NCBI GenBank assembly: GCA_001898145.1
Contig: MKSR01000037.1
Location: forward strand, 17,694-81,693
Length of the DNA stretch: 64,000 nt
Source: Dyadobacter sp. 50-39
GTDB taxonomy: Bacteria; Bacteroidota; Bacteroidia; Cytophagales; Spirosomataceae
Reading direction: 5' to 3'
Shown: piece by piece, positions 1 through 7,883 of the stretch
How positions within the stretch are numbered: position 1 is the first letter of the stretch
Layout: each line of letters starts with the position of its first letter
Notes under the pieces: generated by a model
What the model was told of the DNA's origin: nothing
What the model saw: only the letters and a program-made list of their open reading frames with translations
Database searches by the model: none
Translations under genes and position numbers: made by a program

Positions 1-59
1 CATGGGCGAGCTGGCCGGCAACAATAGTTGCCTGTAAATACTGTTGGCACTACTTGTTT

Positions 60-857
60 TCATAGCCGCCTCTTTCGGTTTAATAACTTCTCGATCACGC
101 TTTCCTTGTTTTTGCTGGCCGGGATGGTAAAATTTACGCCGTCAGGCATTTTGAGCGTGTTGCCTTCGATGACCCGAATCGCTGAACGGTTTACAATATA
201 CGATCGGTGTATTCTTACAAATTCTGATGCGGGAAGCTTGCGCTCAATAGAGCCGATATTGCCCTTCACAACAATTACGCCCATTGAGCTGTGTACTTTC
301 ACATAGTCCTTTAATCCCTGGACGGCGTAAATTTCGTGCAGTTTAAAATGGTGGTGTTTCTTGCCAGAATAGATCCATATGGAGTCGTCCTCAAAGGGTA
401 GCTGTGCTGCGGCTTGATCGTGATCGCTGTCGTCATCGGCTATGTAGACGGCTGAACCTTGAAGTTGAACAGCCTTTGCCATAAGCAGTTCTTTGGCCTT
501 GGTGACTGCGCTGTTGAAGCGGCTCATGCTGAATGGTTTGAGCAGAAATGCGATTGCGTCATGCTCATAGCCCTCCAATGCATACTCGCGGAATGCGGTC
601 GTCAAGATAACCTGTGGTTTTGGGGAGTCAATCTTGCCGAGAAGCTCCAGGCCGCTGATGCCAGGCATCTTCACGTCAAGAAACAACAGGTCCGGCCTTT
701 TTGCCCTTATCATTTCAATAGCCTGGGCGCTGCTGTAAGACTGGCCGGTAATTTTAAGCCAGGGAACTGATGCGATCAGCCGTTGCAAGGCGGCGTGAGA
801 AGCCTGCTCATCGTCGATGATGAAACATGTAACCACAAAAGAAGAATTGGTGTCCAT
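60..857 (-). CDS. LytTR-family response regulator
   Basis: This is a two-domain DNA-binding response regulator of 265 residues. The receiver domain (about residues 10-125) has the acidic pair D15/D16, the likely phosphorylation site D61 in FLDVKMPG and a conserved lysine in LLKPF. The C-terminal half (about 160-262) is a LytTR domain with the usual FVRIHRSYIVN motif. Partner kinases in this family are LytS-type membrane proteins, but none lies next to it inside the window; it could be just beyond the left edge. The gene follows a lantibiotic dehydratase on the same strand after a 144-bp gap, so it might regulate that cluster, but no operator supports this. Between receiver and LytTR there is an acidic stretch (ADDDSDHD) and a KKHHH run that look like a flexible linker. 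The family call is secure; target genes are unknown. Confidence 0.93.
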   Translation of the reverse strand: MDTNSSFVVTCFIIDDEQASHAALQRLIASVPWLKITGQSYSSAQAIEMIRAKRPDLLFLDVKMPGISGLELLGKIDSPKPQVILTTAFREYALEGYEHDAIAFLLKPFSMSRFNSAVTKAKELLMAKAVQLQGSAVYIADDDSDHDQAAAQLPFEDDSIWIYSGKKHHHFKLHEIYAVQGLKDYVKVHSSMGVIVVKGNIGSIERKLPASEFVRIHRSYIVNRSAIRVIEGNTLKMPDGVNFTIPASKNKESVIEKLLNRKRRL

Positions 858-1001
858 TTCGTTGAGTAGTTAAAGTGGATTCATACCGAATGGGCAAGAA
901 GGGCTAACAAGTTCAATTAAATAGTCTATCGGTTACAAATTACGAATAAGTGAGCCAAAATCAAAAGCCTAAAGAAGGATTTTGTTATGATATTCAAAAG
1001 A

Positions 1002-4000
1002 TTACCTGAAATGTCCAATAGTTTTTGTCGAGCGGTATTGTTTGCTTAAAAAATACAGCAGAATCATCTCCTGTTTCCGGTGTGCGCTTTCTAAAATCCG
1101 GTTGATAAACATATGCACGTAGCTTGCTATTTCGGGTAATGAAAGGCTGGCGGTGAGCAGCTCCCTGATTTTTTCAGAGCGGATTTTGAAATGATCCGAT
1201 ACTTTGATGCACAATTCGGACGGGTTTGCAAGCGCCTGGTCAATAACGGGCCGAGTCTGCCTGTATTTGCGGTCAAGCTGGCGGGTAAATGTTTTGTCCT
1301 GAGACAATTCCTGCATGAATTGAAGATAGGCGTTGCTGGCGAATGTCAGCTTTTGGTCTATGCTCATCTGAAAATCATCCAGTAAAGCATCGATTCCGAT
1401 CAGTGCGGCCTGTAACCGTGCGGTGTCTTGGGCTTGGTGCTGCAATTCCGAAATGATTTCGATGCATGCAAGGCTATCGTAGTAAAAGATTGATTCTACA
1501 CTTTCATATCCCAGGCTTGCATACCGTTCTAGCTCGCGCTCGTATGTGGCCGTCTGAATCTGCTCGATTCGGCTGCTATCAATCTGGCCTGTCAATGCCA
1601 GGTGTAGCCTTCCGAGCGCGATCTGCCAGTCTTCTTTCTTTGTGAGCATTACGCGCAGCCGGATATGGGAGCTGGGTTCAAAATAGCGTAGGAAATACCA
1701 TTTGCGAATCATCCCCTGTTCTGTGAGCGTCTTGCAAGCCGGAGCGATGCGGTTAAGCAGTATCGTGTCCAGTAAGGCGCACTCGGCATATATTTGAAGA
1801 TAAAGCCATTGGCTTCCCAAATGAAATAGTCGGGTATCAGCAAGGTCCGGTAAGAGTAGGGGACTGGCTTCTTGGCTGACCTTAACGATAGGCTTGAAAG
1901 CCAAGACTAGCTCGTGGGCAAATCCTCCCATCAAATCAGCGTTAATCGAGCCGCTCACATCTGGTAAGTACTGTTGGATTTGGCTGATGCTTTGTTTTTG
2001 AAGCTGGATAGCAAAGAGCTCCATAGAAAAACGGTTTTCACTATCAAAAAGCAGCAAATTATCCCCATGGCCAGCCTGGAAGTATCGGGGTATTTGAAGC
2101 TGCTGCTTTAAAGCGCTCCATTTTACCTGACAGCCAATGGCATTCAGAATGCGCTCTCGCAACACTGCGCAAACCGTCCATTTTGCAGGCGTTAAGATCA
2201 GATGCCGGTAGCTAATCATAGGAAGGAAAGAAAAATCTTCCAAGTGTTCCCAATCCCAACGCAGCAGCTCAATATCCTGATTGGCAACCTGGGAAAGAAA
2301 CCGGTAGACCGGCAGCCCTTGATGGTAGTTGTGTGCGGATGTGTTGTGAACAATAATTTGTTTGCCCAACCGGATGCTGGTCAATACAAATTTGCCTTCC
2401 TTGGAGAGTGAAACCAAAATGTCATTGATACTGATTTGATTTGCTTCTTTCAAGGTGGAATGCGCCAGATAGGGGATTTCGTATGGCCAAAGCCGGGGCC
2501 TGGCCAAAACGGCGGCTGCCCTGTCGTTTGGAATATGAGCGATTTCAGCATGAATGGCCTTCGCGTTTTCGCTAGCGATGAAATGGGCGGCACTCGTTAA
2601 GTAAGCAGTCAGTGCAGGGTCGTCTTGGGCGCACCTTGCCATTAGTTCCAGTCCCGACTGCCCGCCGGAAGCTTTTAGATAAAAAGCGAAGTGGCCGGCG
2701 TCCAACTCCTGCTGATTAGAGGCAATTAGTTCACCCAACCAGTATGTACCATGTTCACAAGGCGCCTCTTTGGAAATCTCCCTAAGATCGTAATCGTTGA
2801 TTTCAATACGGTCTGTCCCGCTACGAAGCGCTCGATCGAGTAGCTGTTGTTTGAGTTTGCCAGCTGGGCTAGCCCCTGGCAACTGTTGGGTTTCGGTGAA
2901 GGTAAATTCGAGCTGTTCCAGTAGTGATGGCGTCATCGAGCCTTGTATGCTGATCTGGGCATACTGGGTTCCCATCGGACTATCCATCAGCTCAGTGAGT
3001 GGCACTTGGCGCTGGCCGTGCACTGTTTTAAAGTTATTTTTGAGCTCATCAAAATAGGACGGATGTAGGCTATTTCTCCTAAGTAAGCCTTTGATGGCAG
3101 AGAATTCTTTTGCCAGCCGCTCTACTGCCTTTTTTTGCAGCGAAAAGCTAGCGGCTTTCATGGTGAGCTGTGCGCGGAAAAATGAAGCGCTGATGCTGTT
3201 AGGAACAAGGGCTGAAATTTGCCGGGCGGCACGGTCCAGTTCGGATGCGGATGTATGGGGTGAAAGATCATTGAGCATAGACCAGAGCTGTTTGATAGCT
3301 GTTGATCGGTACTGATGTTGATCTAAGTATGCCTTCAAGCGGTCCTGAAAGTCGGGACCTGTGATATTGTAGTTAAGCTCACTAACCAGAATGCCTGCGT
3401 CAACTGCCTCCTCAATGAACATAACAGCCTCACCCAGGCCGATTGAGCAAGCCATTAATTCCGTCAGCTCGACCTTCGATTTCCACTGTTTGGATGCCTG
3501 GATTAATAGACTTAGGTGAGCAGAATAGGTAACTTCTATCAGGTTTTCTACTGCGTGCGCTCCCGCTGACGCGCGCTCGATGTAGCGGTAACCATTCCTT
3601 GAAGGGTATAAGCTGCTATTAACCCTGTAAAGAGTGTGCCGATCTCCATTGATTTGCTCCTGCAAATAGCGAGCTATGTGACTGAGGACCTCAGGCTGAA
3701 AGCGGATGCTCTTGGTGATGTTGCTTGCCTTCACGGAAGTCAGGTTTGTTTGACCTGAAAGCTTACCTGCCCCGGTCGCAGAGAAAAGGCCGAATGGGGT
3801 TGCTCTGGTGGTGATTCTGATTAAATATTTGTAGAGTGAGAACAGTATTTTGCGGCGCGTATTTTCCGGTGAATGAAATGAATACTGCGTGAGAGCTGCG
3901 TGAAGGGAGGGCGAGGCGATGTATATAGCATCACTAAAATCTGACTGCCGGAATAGCGCAAGCAGCAAAGTTTCCCACTTGTCAAAATCCGCACCGCTTT

Positions 4001-4079
4001 GAAGATGCAGCTGCAAAAGTGCTGAGATCGGCGTAGCTGCGCGTCTGATCAAAAAGAACTCGTAAGGCTCATTGTTCAT
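1002..4079 (-). CDS. Lantibiotic (class I lanthipeptide) dehydratase, full length with SpaB_C domain
   Basis: This 1025-residue protein belongs to the LanB family, which dehydrates Ser and Thr in ribosomal peptides by glutamyl-tRNA-dependent glutamylation followed by elimination. Residues 1 to about 650 match the lantibiotic dehydratase N-terminal domain; the motif TRATPFGLFSA near residue 95 is typical. Residues from about 750 to 1015 match the SpaB_C or thiopeptide-type elimination domain, with WLYLQIY and the RYFEPSSHIRLR motif. The length is normal for the fused Bacteroidota form and no lesion is visible. No LanC cyclase, transporter or clear precursor peptide lies nearby. A LytTR regulator is downstream on the same strand. 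The upstream 1.6 kb is decayed and contains only doubtful small ORFs. It may act on a distant precursor or be the survivor of a broken cluster. Confidence 0.92.
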   Translation of the reverse strand: MNNEPYEFFLIRRAATPISALLQLHLQSGADFDKWETLLLALFRQSDFSDAIYIASPSLHAALTQYSFHSPENTRRKILFSLYKYLIRITTRATPFGLFSATGAGKLSGQTNLTSVKASNITKSIRFQPEVLSHIARYLQEQINGDRHTLYRVNSSLYPSRNGYRYIERASAGAHAVENLIEVTYSAHLSLLIQASKQWKSKVELTELMACSIGLGEAVMFIEEAVDAGILVSELNYNITGPDFQDRLKAYLDQHQYRSTAIKQLWSMLNDLSPHTSASELDRAARQISALVPNSISASFFRAQLTMKAASFSLQKKAVERLAKEFSAIKGLLRRNSLHPSYFDELKNNFKTVHGQRQVPLTELMDSPMGTQYAQISIQGSMTPSLLEQLEFTFTETQQLPGASPAGKLKQQLLDRALRSGTDRIEINDYDLREISKEAPCEHGTYWLGELIASNQQELDAGHFAFYLKASGGQSGLELMARCAQDDPALTAYLTSAAHFIASENAKAIHAEIAHIPNDRAAAVLARPRLWPYEIPYLAHSTLKEANQISINDILVSLSKEGKFVLTSIRLGKQIIVHNTSAHNYHQGLPVYRFLSQVANQDIELLRWDWEHLEDFSFLPMISYRHLILTPAKWTVCAVLRERILNAIGCQVKWSALKQQLQIPRYFQAGHGDNLLLFDSENRFSMELFAIQLQKQSISQIQQYLPDVSGSINADLMGGFAHELVLAFKPIVKVSQEASPLLLPDLADTRLFHLGSQWLYLQIYAECALLDTILLNRIAPACKTLTEQGMIRKWYFLRYFEPSSHIRLRVMLTKKEDWQIALGRLHLALTGQIDSSRIEQIQTATYERELERYASLGYESVESIFYYDSLACIEIISELQHQAQDTARLQAALIGIDALLDDFQMSIDQKLTFASNAYLQFMQELSQDKTFTRQLDRKYRQTRPVIDQALANPSELCIKVSDHFKIRSEKIRELLTASLSLPEIASYVHMFINRILESAHRKQEMILLYFLSKQYRSTKTIGHFR

Positions 4080-4152
4080 TAGAAAGGCTTGTGCTTGGTG
4101 AATCAGCGAAGTACACCATTATAGGGCTTTGGTAGTAATTTAGTATACTATT

Positions 4153-4372
4153 TTATAGAATTTGTAGACCTTGGGCCAATTCAAGCCAAAGATGCCCTGA
4201 CTTAAAATAATGCAAGTCTTTTGAATTCAGGACGGCCACTCGGGGTGAAAACTGCATGGTTGACGAAATTGCGTAATATTCATCGCCAACCCGAATGGCG
4301 CCTAGATCGCTAAAACCACCTGGTAAAAAGGGGTTTCCGTATGTACCGTCTCCCTGATCGCCTATACCCTGT
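4153..4372 (-). pseudogene. Remnant of a GH43 glycoside hydrolase N-terminus
   Basis: On the minus strand one frame stays open for about 72 codons without a proper start. It reads GNPFLPGGFSDLGAIRVG, then DEYYAISSTMQFSPRVAVLN and SKDLHYFKSGH. This is the known N-terminal pattern of GH43 beta-xylosidase/arabinofuranosidase enzymes: NPxLPGxFxDPxxIRVGDxYYxxSSxxxxxPxxxxxxSKDLxxW. The catalytic-base Asp region (FSD) is still recognisable, but the following Pro is replaced. The frame is closed on both sides by stops and the rest of the enzyme (over 400 residues) is missing. It lies directly upstream of the lanthipeptide dehydratase and is unrelated to it. I see no repeat or IS end that explains the loss. 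Confidence 0.6.
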
Positions 4373-5316
4373 CAAGCGTAAAATGCGTAAAAAATGAAAA
4401 AATTGCCGCTCGTGTAGGAAAGACATTGGAAATCAGATAGACAGGAGTATCTTTACAACGTAAATCAGGGGAAGCTCTTTTCCCATTTACGACATACATC
4501 CGAATGTTGCGACTCAGCAACAAGACGAGCTAAATCCACCGAGCCAGACGGGCTGGGGGATTTCACGTCTAAACTTGTATGTCGATGATTACCAAAACAA
4601 TCTCTGCTTCTGAAATCGCAAAACTTAGAAAAGTTTGCAAACGTCTTGGCATGTTTAAAGCTGTATGCCAATTACTTTACGTTAGTTTCCGGATTGGAAA
4701 GGAAGTTGCTGAATTCCTCGGATGGATTTAAGATTTGTCTGTACAATCGTAACAGGTTGTGATACAGTGGGGTTATCGGCTTTTGACTGTTATGCCGATG
4801 CTCCGCCTGTTTCTCATATGTTCCCAGGCTCTGTTTGCCTAAACGGTCATTCTTTGTCTACATGCCGTGTGGTCGGCGTCACAGCACCGATTACCTGTGA
4901 ATTAGCTTTCAAACGCATACGGCATTTATGGAGAGGATACGCCCCGGCTTAGACACTACGGGCAGGCCGGAAGTAAATCTCACCCTGGTAGTGTTCAGTG
5001 AAGTCCTGTCCAGTTATAAACTTCCACCCGCCGAGCACAGAAAAAAGCCCGGACCCGCAGGTGTCGTAGACACGGATGCACTATCTGCGGATAGGATGGG
5101 CGGTAAATGAAATTTATTTACTTTCCTCAGATTTTTGAGGCAAAAATCACGAACCAAAAAGTGCCATAGCAGCTCAGAAATGGCAGTTAGGTTAATTTTT
5201 TTACAATGCCGGGTATCATTTGTTTGTAAATATATTTACTGCGTAATTTTTACAGTGTAATCGTTAAGGTGTAAAAGAAAAACGCCTGACCGACATATGG
5301 GATCAAGGGTAATCGA
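4373..5316. other. Long intergenic stretch without recognisable genes
   Basis: About 940 bp with only short ORFs (for example 4465-4671 minus, 4722-4952 plus and 4928-5110 plus). Their translations look like random sequence in composition and show no family motif. I checked both strands for a leader-plus-Cys/Ser/Thr core peptide that could serve the adjacent dehydratase and found none that is convincing. The region is probably decayed DNA continuing from the GH43 remnant. Confidence 0.5.
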
Positions 5317-5472
5317 TCAGGGCCACTGCTGTATGATCTCTACCAACTTTCCTAGGGCTTGTAGAGAAACATAGATAAAGCCAGAAATTTCCGTAGCGAC
5401 ACCGATGATTCGCTCAATGGGTAGCTTTGAACCAACTGGCTCGGGGCTACCTTTTTTCATGCGATGTTGCAT
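5317..5472 (-). CDS. Possible small protein (51 residues, or 47 from the inner ATG)
   Basis: A short minus-strand ORF begins with ATG at 5472, with a second in-frame ATG at 5460 (MKKGSPEPVG), and stops at 5317. The last 34 residues, from PIERIIGVATEISG to EIIQQWP, have a pattern of hydrophobic and polar residues compatible with one amphipathic helix. I recognise no family. It lacks Cys and has few Ser or Thr near the C-terminus, so it is a poor lanthipeptide precursor even though it lies on the same strand upstream of the dehydratase. It could be a true small gene, the start of a broken regulator, or chance. It is divergent from the gene at 5693. Confidence 0.25.
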   Translation of the reverse strand: MQHRMKKGSPEPVGSKLPIERIIGVATEISGFIYVSLQALGKLVEIIQQWP

Positions 5473-5692
5473 GGATCAAATATATCCGTTCTCAATATAT
5501 TCCGCAATTACAATTTTAATTACAGTTTTTTTGGTAAGTCCTGTAACTATATAATAATCAAACTGTTGACATTTTATTTACATGGCCTAAGCCCGATAAA
5601 ATTTTTTCTTACAAGGATGAGATTTTAGATTCTGTTGCTAAAAACCTGTAATTTTATTTCACATTTTTAGTTCAAAACTTCATCAACATAAC

Positions 5693-6142
5693 ATGAAAAA
5701 GTACTCACTGACGGCGCATGCGCTGCACAGTCGGTTACAGCTCGTCCATAATAAACTGGATGCTGAACCCAAGATGGATCCCTCCCAGGTGGTCATCCGA
5801 AATCTGAAAATATTTGAGAAGGCTGGCCAGTCGGTCGCAATGCATCACAATCAGCTGGCCACCAGAACCGAGTATCTCGAAGCTGCTGAATTGTTCCTTA
5901 TGACAGTCGAAGGCTATGACGCCAAGCAGCCAACTAAGAAGGAAGAACTATATGTGGTTCTGGTACGGCTAATCGGGCATGAATGGTACCCGATGACGGA
6001 AGAAATGATATCCGGTGGGAAGTCTAGCGAGGTCAGAACGATGACACAGGAAGAAGCTAAGAAGCTATATCTTAAGCTTTGTAGCCGGGGCAAGCCTTCG
6101 GATTACAGGGTATCAATATATACCCCTGATAATGTGCGCTAA
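5693..6142 (+). CDS. Hypothetical protein, 149 residues
   Basis: An intact ORF starting with ATG after an AT-rich leader. The protein is mostly soluble and probably helical, with no signal peptide or membrane segment. The middle (EYLEAAELFLMTVEGYDAKQ and EELYVVLVRLIGHEW) suggests packed helices. I recognise no family. The next small gene follows after a 72-bp gap (to the ATG at 6215) on the same strand, and then the nucleotidyltransferase, so the three may be one transcript. The upstream 190 bp is strongly AT-rich and probably holds the promoter, but no clear TTTG / TAnnTTTG pair could be assigned. Codon use looks like that of real genes in this window, which is the main reason to accept it. 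Confidence 0.65.
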   Translation: MKKYSLTAHALHSRLQLVHNKLDAEPKMDPSQVVIRNLKIFEKAGQSVAMHHNQLATRTEYLEAAELFLMTVEGYDAKQPTKKEELYVVLVRLIGHEWYPMTEEMISGGKSSEVRTMTQEEAKKLYLKLCSRGKPSDYRVSIYTPDNVR

Positions 6143-6214
6143 TGATAATTTTATTGTGATTTTGCACCATATCTGTATATTTCAGTGTTCTATAACCAGG
6201 AAAGCACTACCGCT

Positions 6215-6391
6215 ATGGAAAAGGTAAGGAAATACAGCAGTTTTGAGGCGATGAAGGACACTGCAACCAGCGGTACTGTCAGTGCTGCTGTACTCGCGGA
6301 ACGGCACAAAAAGTTTGAAATCTTCATGGATCTCTTGAGAGGAGACAATCCGCCTGAGAAATCGCAGCAACCCGTAAGGAAGCCAAAGTAA
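6215..6391 (+). CDS. Small protein upstream of nucleotidyltransferase (putative antitoxin-like partner)
   Basis: A 58-residue protein starting MEKVRKYSSFEAMKD; a longer version from 6185 has no better support. The start at 6215 is chosen because the sequence from there is charged and gene-like (ERHKKFEIFMDLLRG). It ends 11 bp before the nucleotidyltransferase start, so the two are almost surely co-transcribed. In Bacteroidota, small SSFEEM-type proteins are often found directly before MNT/AbiEii-like nucleotidyltransferases, which suggests a toxin-antitoxin-like pair. That functional link is inference; no known antitoxin DNA-binding domain can be seen. The C-terminus is basic and proline-containing (QQPVRKPK), typical of a disordered tail. 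Confidence 0.6.
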   Translation: MEKVRKYSSFEAMKDTATSGTVSAAVLAERHKKFEIFMDLLRGDNPPEKSQQPVRKPK

Positions 6392-6402
6392 GGATTACCT
6401 GA

Positions 6403-6900
6403 ATGCTTGATTTCAATTCACTTCCCCGAATTATAACATCACTGAACGATCACAAGGTTGAATACATGATCGTCGGTGGCTTCGCTGTGTCTTATTACGG
6501 ATACATCCGGGTCTCCATGGCCAGGAATACTAATCGGCCTGCCGATAAAGCTGACCTGGATATCTGGTACAACCCGACGTACGAAAACTACTTCAATCTT
6601 CTAAATGCTTTGGAAGCTGTACCGCTCGACGTTGAAAGACTGAAAGCAGAGCAGGACCCGAATCCGAAAAAGTCGTTTCTGAAATTCGACCTCGCCGATT
6701 GCACCCTGGATCTGAACCCGGCAATCCGGGCAGCGATCCGGTTCCGGGACGCTTACAACAGGCGTACCGCCTTCAAACGGAATGGGATGGAGATTTCCTT
6801 CATCGGCCTCGAAGACCTGATTGACGATAAAGAGATTATGGGTCGCCCGAAGGATATTATCGATATTCTCGAACTTAGGAAGTTGTATCCGAGCATTTAA
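6403..6900 (+). CDS. Nucleotidyltransferase-fold protein (MNT/AbiEii-like, putative toxin)
   Basis: A 165-residue protein of the DNA polymerase beta-like nucleotidyltransferase superfamily. Near residue 25 it has the glycine motif VGGFAVSYYG, and near residue 50 the metal-binding pair in KADLDIW. A later region (FDLADCTLDLNP, GLEDLIDDKEI) resembles the rest of the minimal nucleotidyltransferase and AbiEii/DUF6036 proteins. Known members NMPylate or AMPylate RNA or protein targets as toxins, paired with an antitoxin encoded upstream. Here a 58-residue gene precedes it by 11 bp. The GRPKDIIDI motif near the C-terminus is common in this group (phosphate-contacting loop). All core residues appear intact, so it is probably functional. 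Whether it is a toxin rather than a metabolic enzyme is inferred. Confidence 0.75.
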   Translation: MLDFNSLPRIITSLNDHKVEYMIVGGFAVSYYGYIRVSMARNTNRPADKADLDIWYNPTYENYFNLLNALEAVPLDVERLKAEQDPNPKKSFLKFDLADCTLDLNPAIRAAIRFRDAYNRRTAFKRNGMEISFIGLEDLIDDKEIMGRPKDIIDILELRKLYPSI

Positions 6901-6991
6901 CATCTCCACAGTTTTCGCGGATCTAAGATACACCCATCCGAAGAAGTGGCGTTTGGATATACCGGAGGATGTTGACCCCTTAAAATCCGGA

Positions 6992-7229
6992 ATGTCTTGG
7001 AATGTTAGAGCTAAGGATTTGGTTAAACTCATTAAAGAAAATCCAAGCGCAACTTTCACCGTCGATAGTGACTGCTGGTGGATGACCGATAAAAGATGGA
7101 AACGAAACTGCGTGTGGCAGCGAAGTTACCGAGTTGGGCGATGGTGGATATGGCTCTGGTCATTGCTATGGTGGGGACATTTTGGAAGCTCTGGCTAAAA
7201 TAGTCGGCGTAAAGGTCGAAAGCGTATGA
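6992..7229 (+). pseudogene. Small hypothetical gene with an internal frameshift
   Basis: From ATG 6992 the frame reads MSWNVRAKDLVKLIKENPSA, then TFTVDSDCWWM, and loses sense after about 7085. From there the neighbouring frame continues with clear coding character (GNETACGSEVTELG, then GDILEALAKIVGVKVESV) to a TGA at 7227. One base change near 7085-7095 would join the two into one protein of about 79 residues. The start SWNVRAKDLVKLIKENP resembles small Bacteroidota proteins with a helical LVKLLKENPDA-type motif, but I cannot name the family. Its last bases overlap the start of the next small ORF by four (ATGA), which supports the shifted frame as the original one. It may be a true pseudogene or a sequencing error. 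Confidence 0.5.
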
Positions 7230-7366
7230 ACAAGCTCGTCCCACCCATCTACGAGATCGATCTCCCTATCCCAGTCATACCGGTAATCCCAGCCCTGATT
7301 ATTCCTATTGACAAATACGAGCCGAAAGTTGATAGTTCTATCAAATTTATTGAAACCAGTATATAG
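7226..7366 (+). CDS. Small proline/isoleucine-rich protein, 46 residues
   Basis: This ORF starts at an ATGA overlap with the end of the preceding frameshifted gene, which suggests translational coupling. The product begins MNKLVPPIYEIDLP and continues with repeated IPVIPVIPALIIPI before a short polar end. There is no signal peptide or cysteine. I recognise no family. The repeated P-I/V pattern could form an extended strand that pairs with a partner, and the coupling to the upstream gene suggests that partner. It is short, so chance cannot be excluded, but the overlap and codon pattern favour a real gene. Confidence 0.4.
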   Translation: MNKLVPPIYEIDLPIPVIPVIPALIIPIDKYEPKVDSSIKFIETSI

Positions 7367-7883
7367 CGTTCGCCTGATCTTCCTTTCGTGGCTGCCATGT
7401 AACTGGCCAAGTGTGTTTTTTCAAAAGCTGTCCGCGTAATAGGGTTGCATTTGCAGGGTAGCCACAGATTTTTGCTGTTTAATTTGGGCCGGTGCGCTGT
7501 ATTTGACTCCTGATACCGCGCTATCCTACGACGGCTCACATAACGAAGCAGAATTTGTATCCGGCTACGCAGTTCTGAATTTAGCGCTACCGGTGAGACT
7601 TAGCACCGGAATGCACCGAAAAACGACAGTACCACCGAGTTATTTATTTTGCACGAGTCGTCTGTTAAGCGAAATCTGTTACAAGGACCTGACGCCAGTA
7701 GAAGGCAAAATCCATGTTTGCAGCGATACATTGAGAAGCATGCACATGGTCATCACCTCTGCTCACAAGTAACCGGTCGTTAACAATAGAAATATTTTTA
7801 TAATCTCTATAATTTAATATATTTTCTCCCTGGCGTTTTGGTATATTTCGTTGATTTTCAATCTCGACCTACTCAACGTTCAC
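7367..7883. other. Intergenic stretch, nothing recognised
   Basis: About 500 bp without a convincing gene. The one longer ORF (7503-7772 plus) has no family motif and its composition is not protein-like. The last 80 bp before 7884 are AT-rich and may hold the promoter of the leucine-rich protein that follows. Confidence 0.5.

Noticed and set aside
4722-5110. Cys/Ser/Thr-rich ORFs that could be lanthipeptide precursors.
   Set aside because: They lie on the opposite strand, have no leader-like N-terminus, and their Cys and Ser are spread as in random translation.
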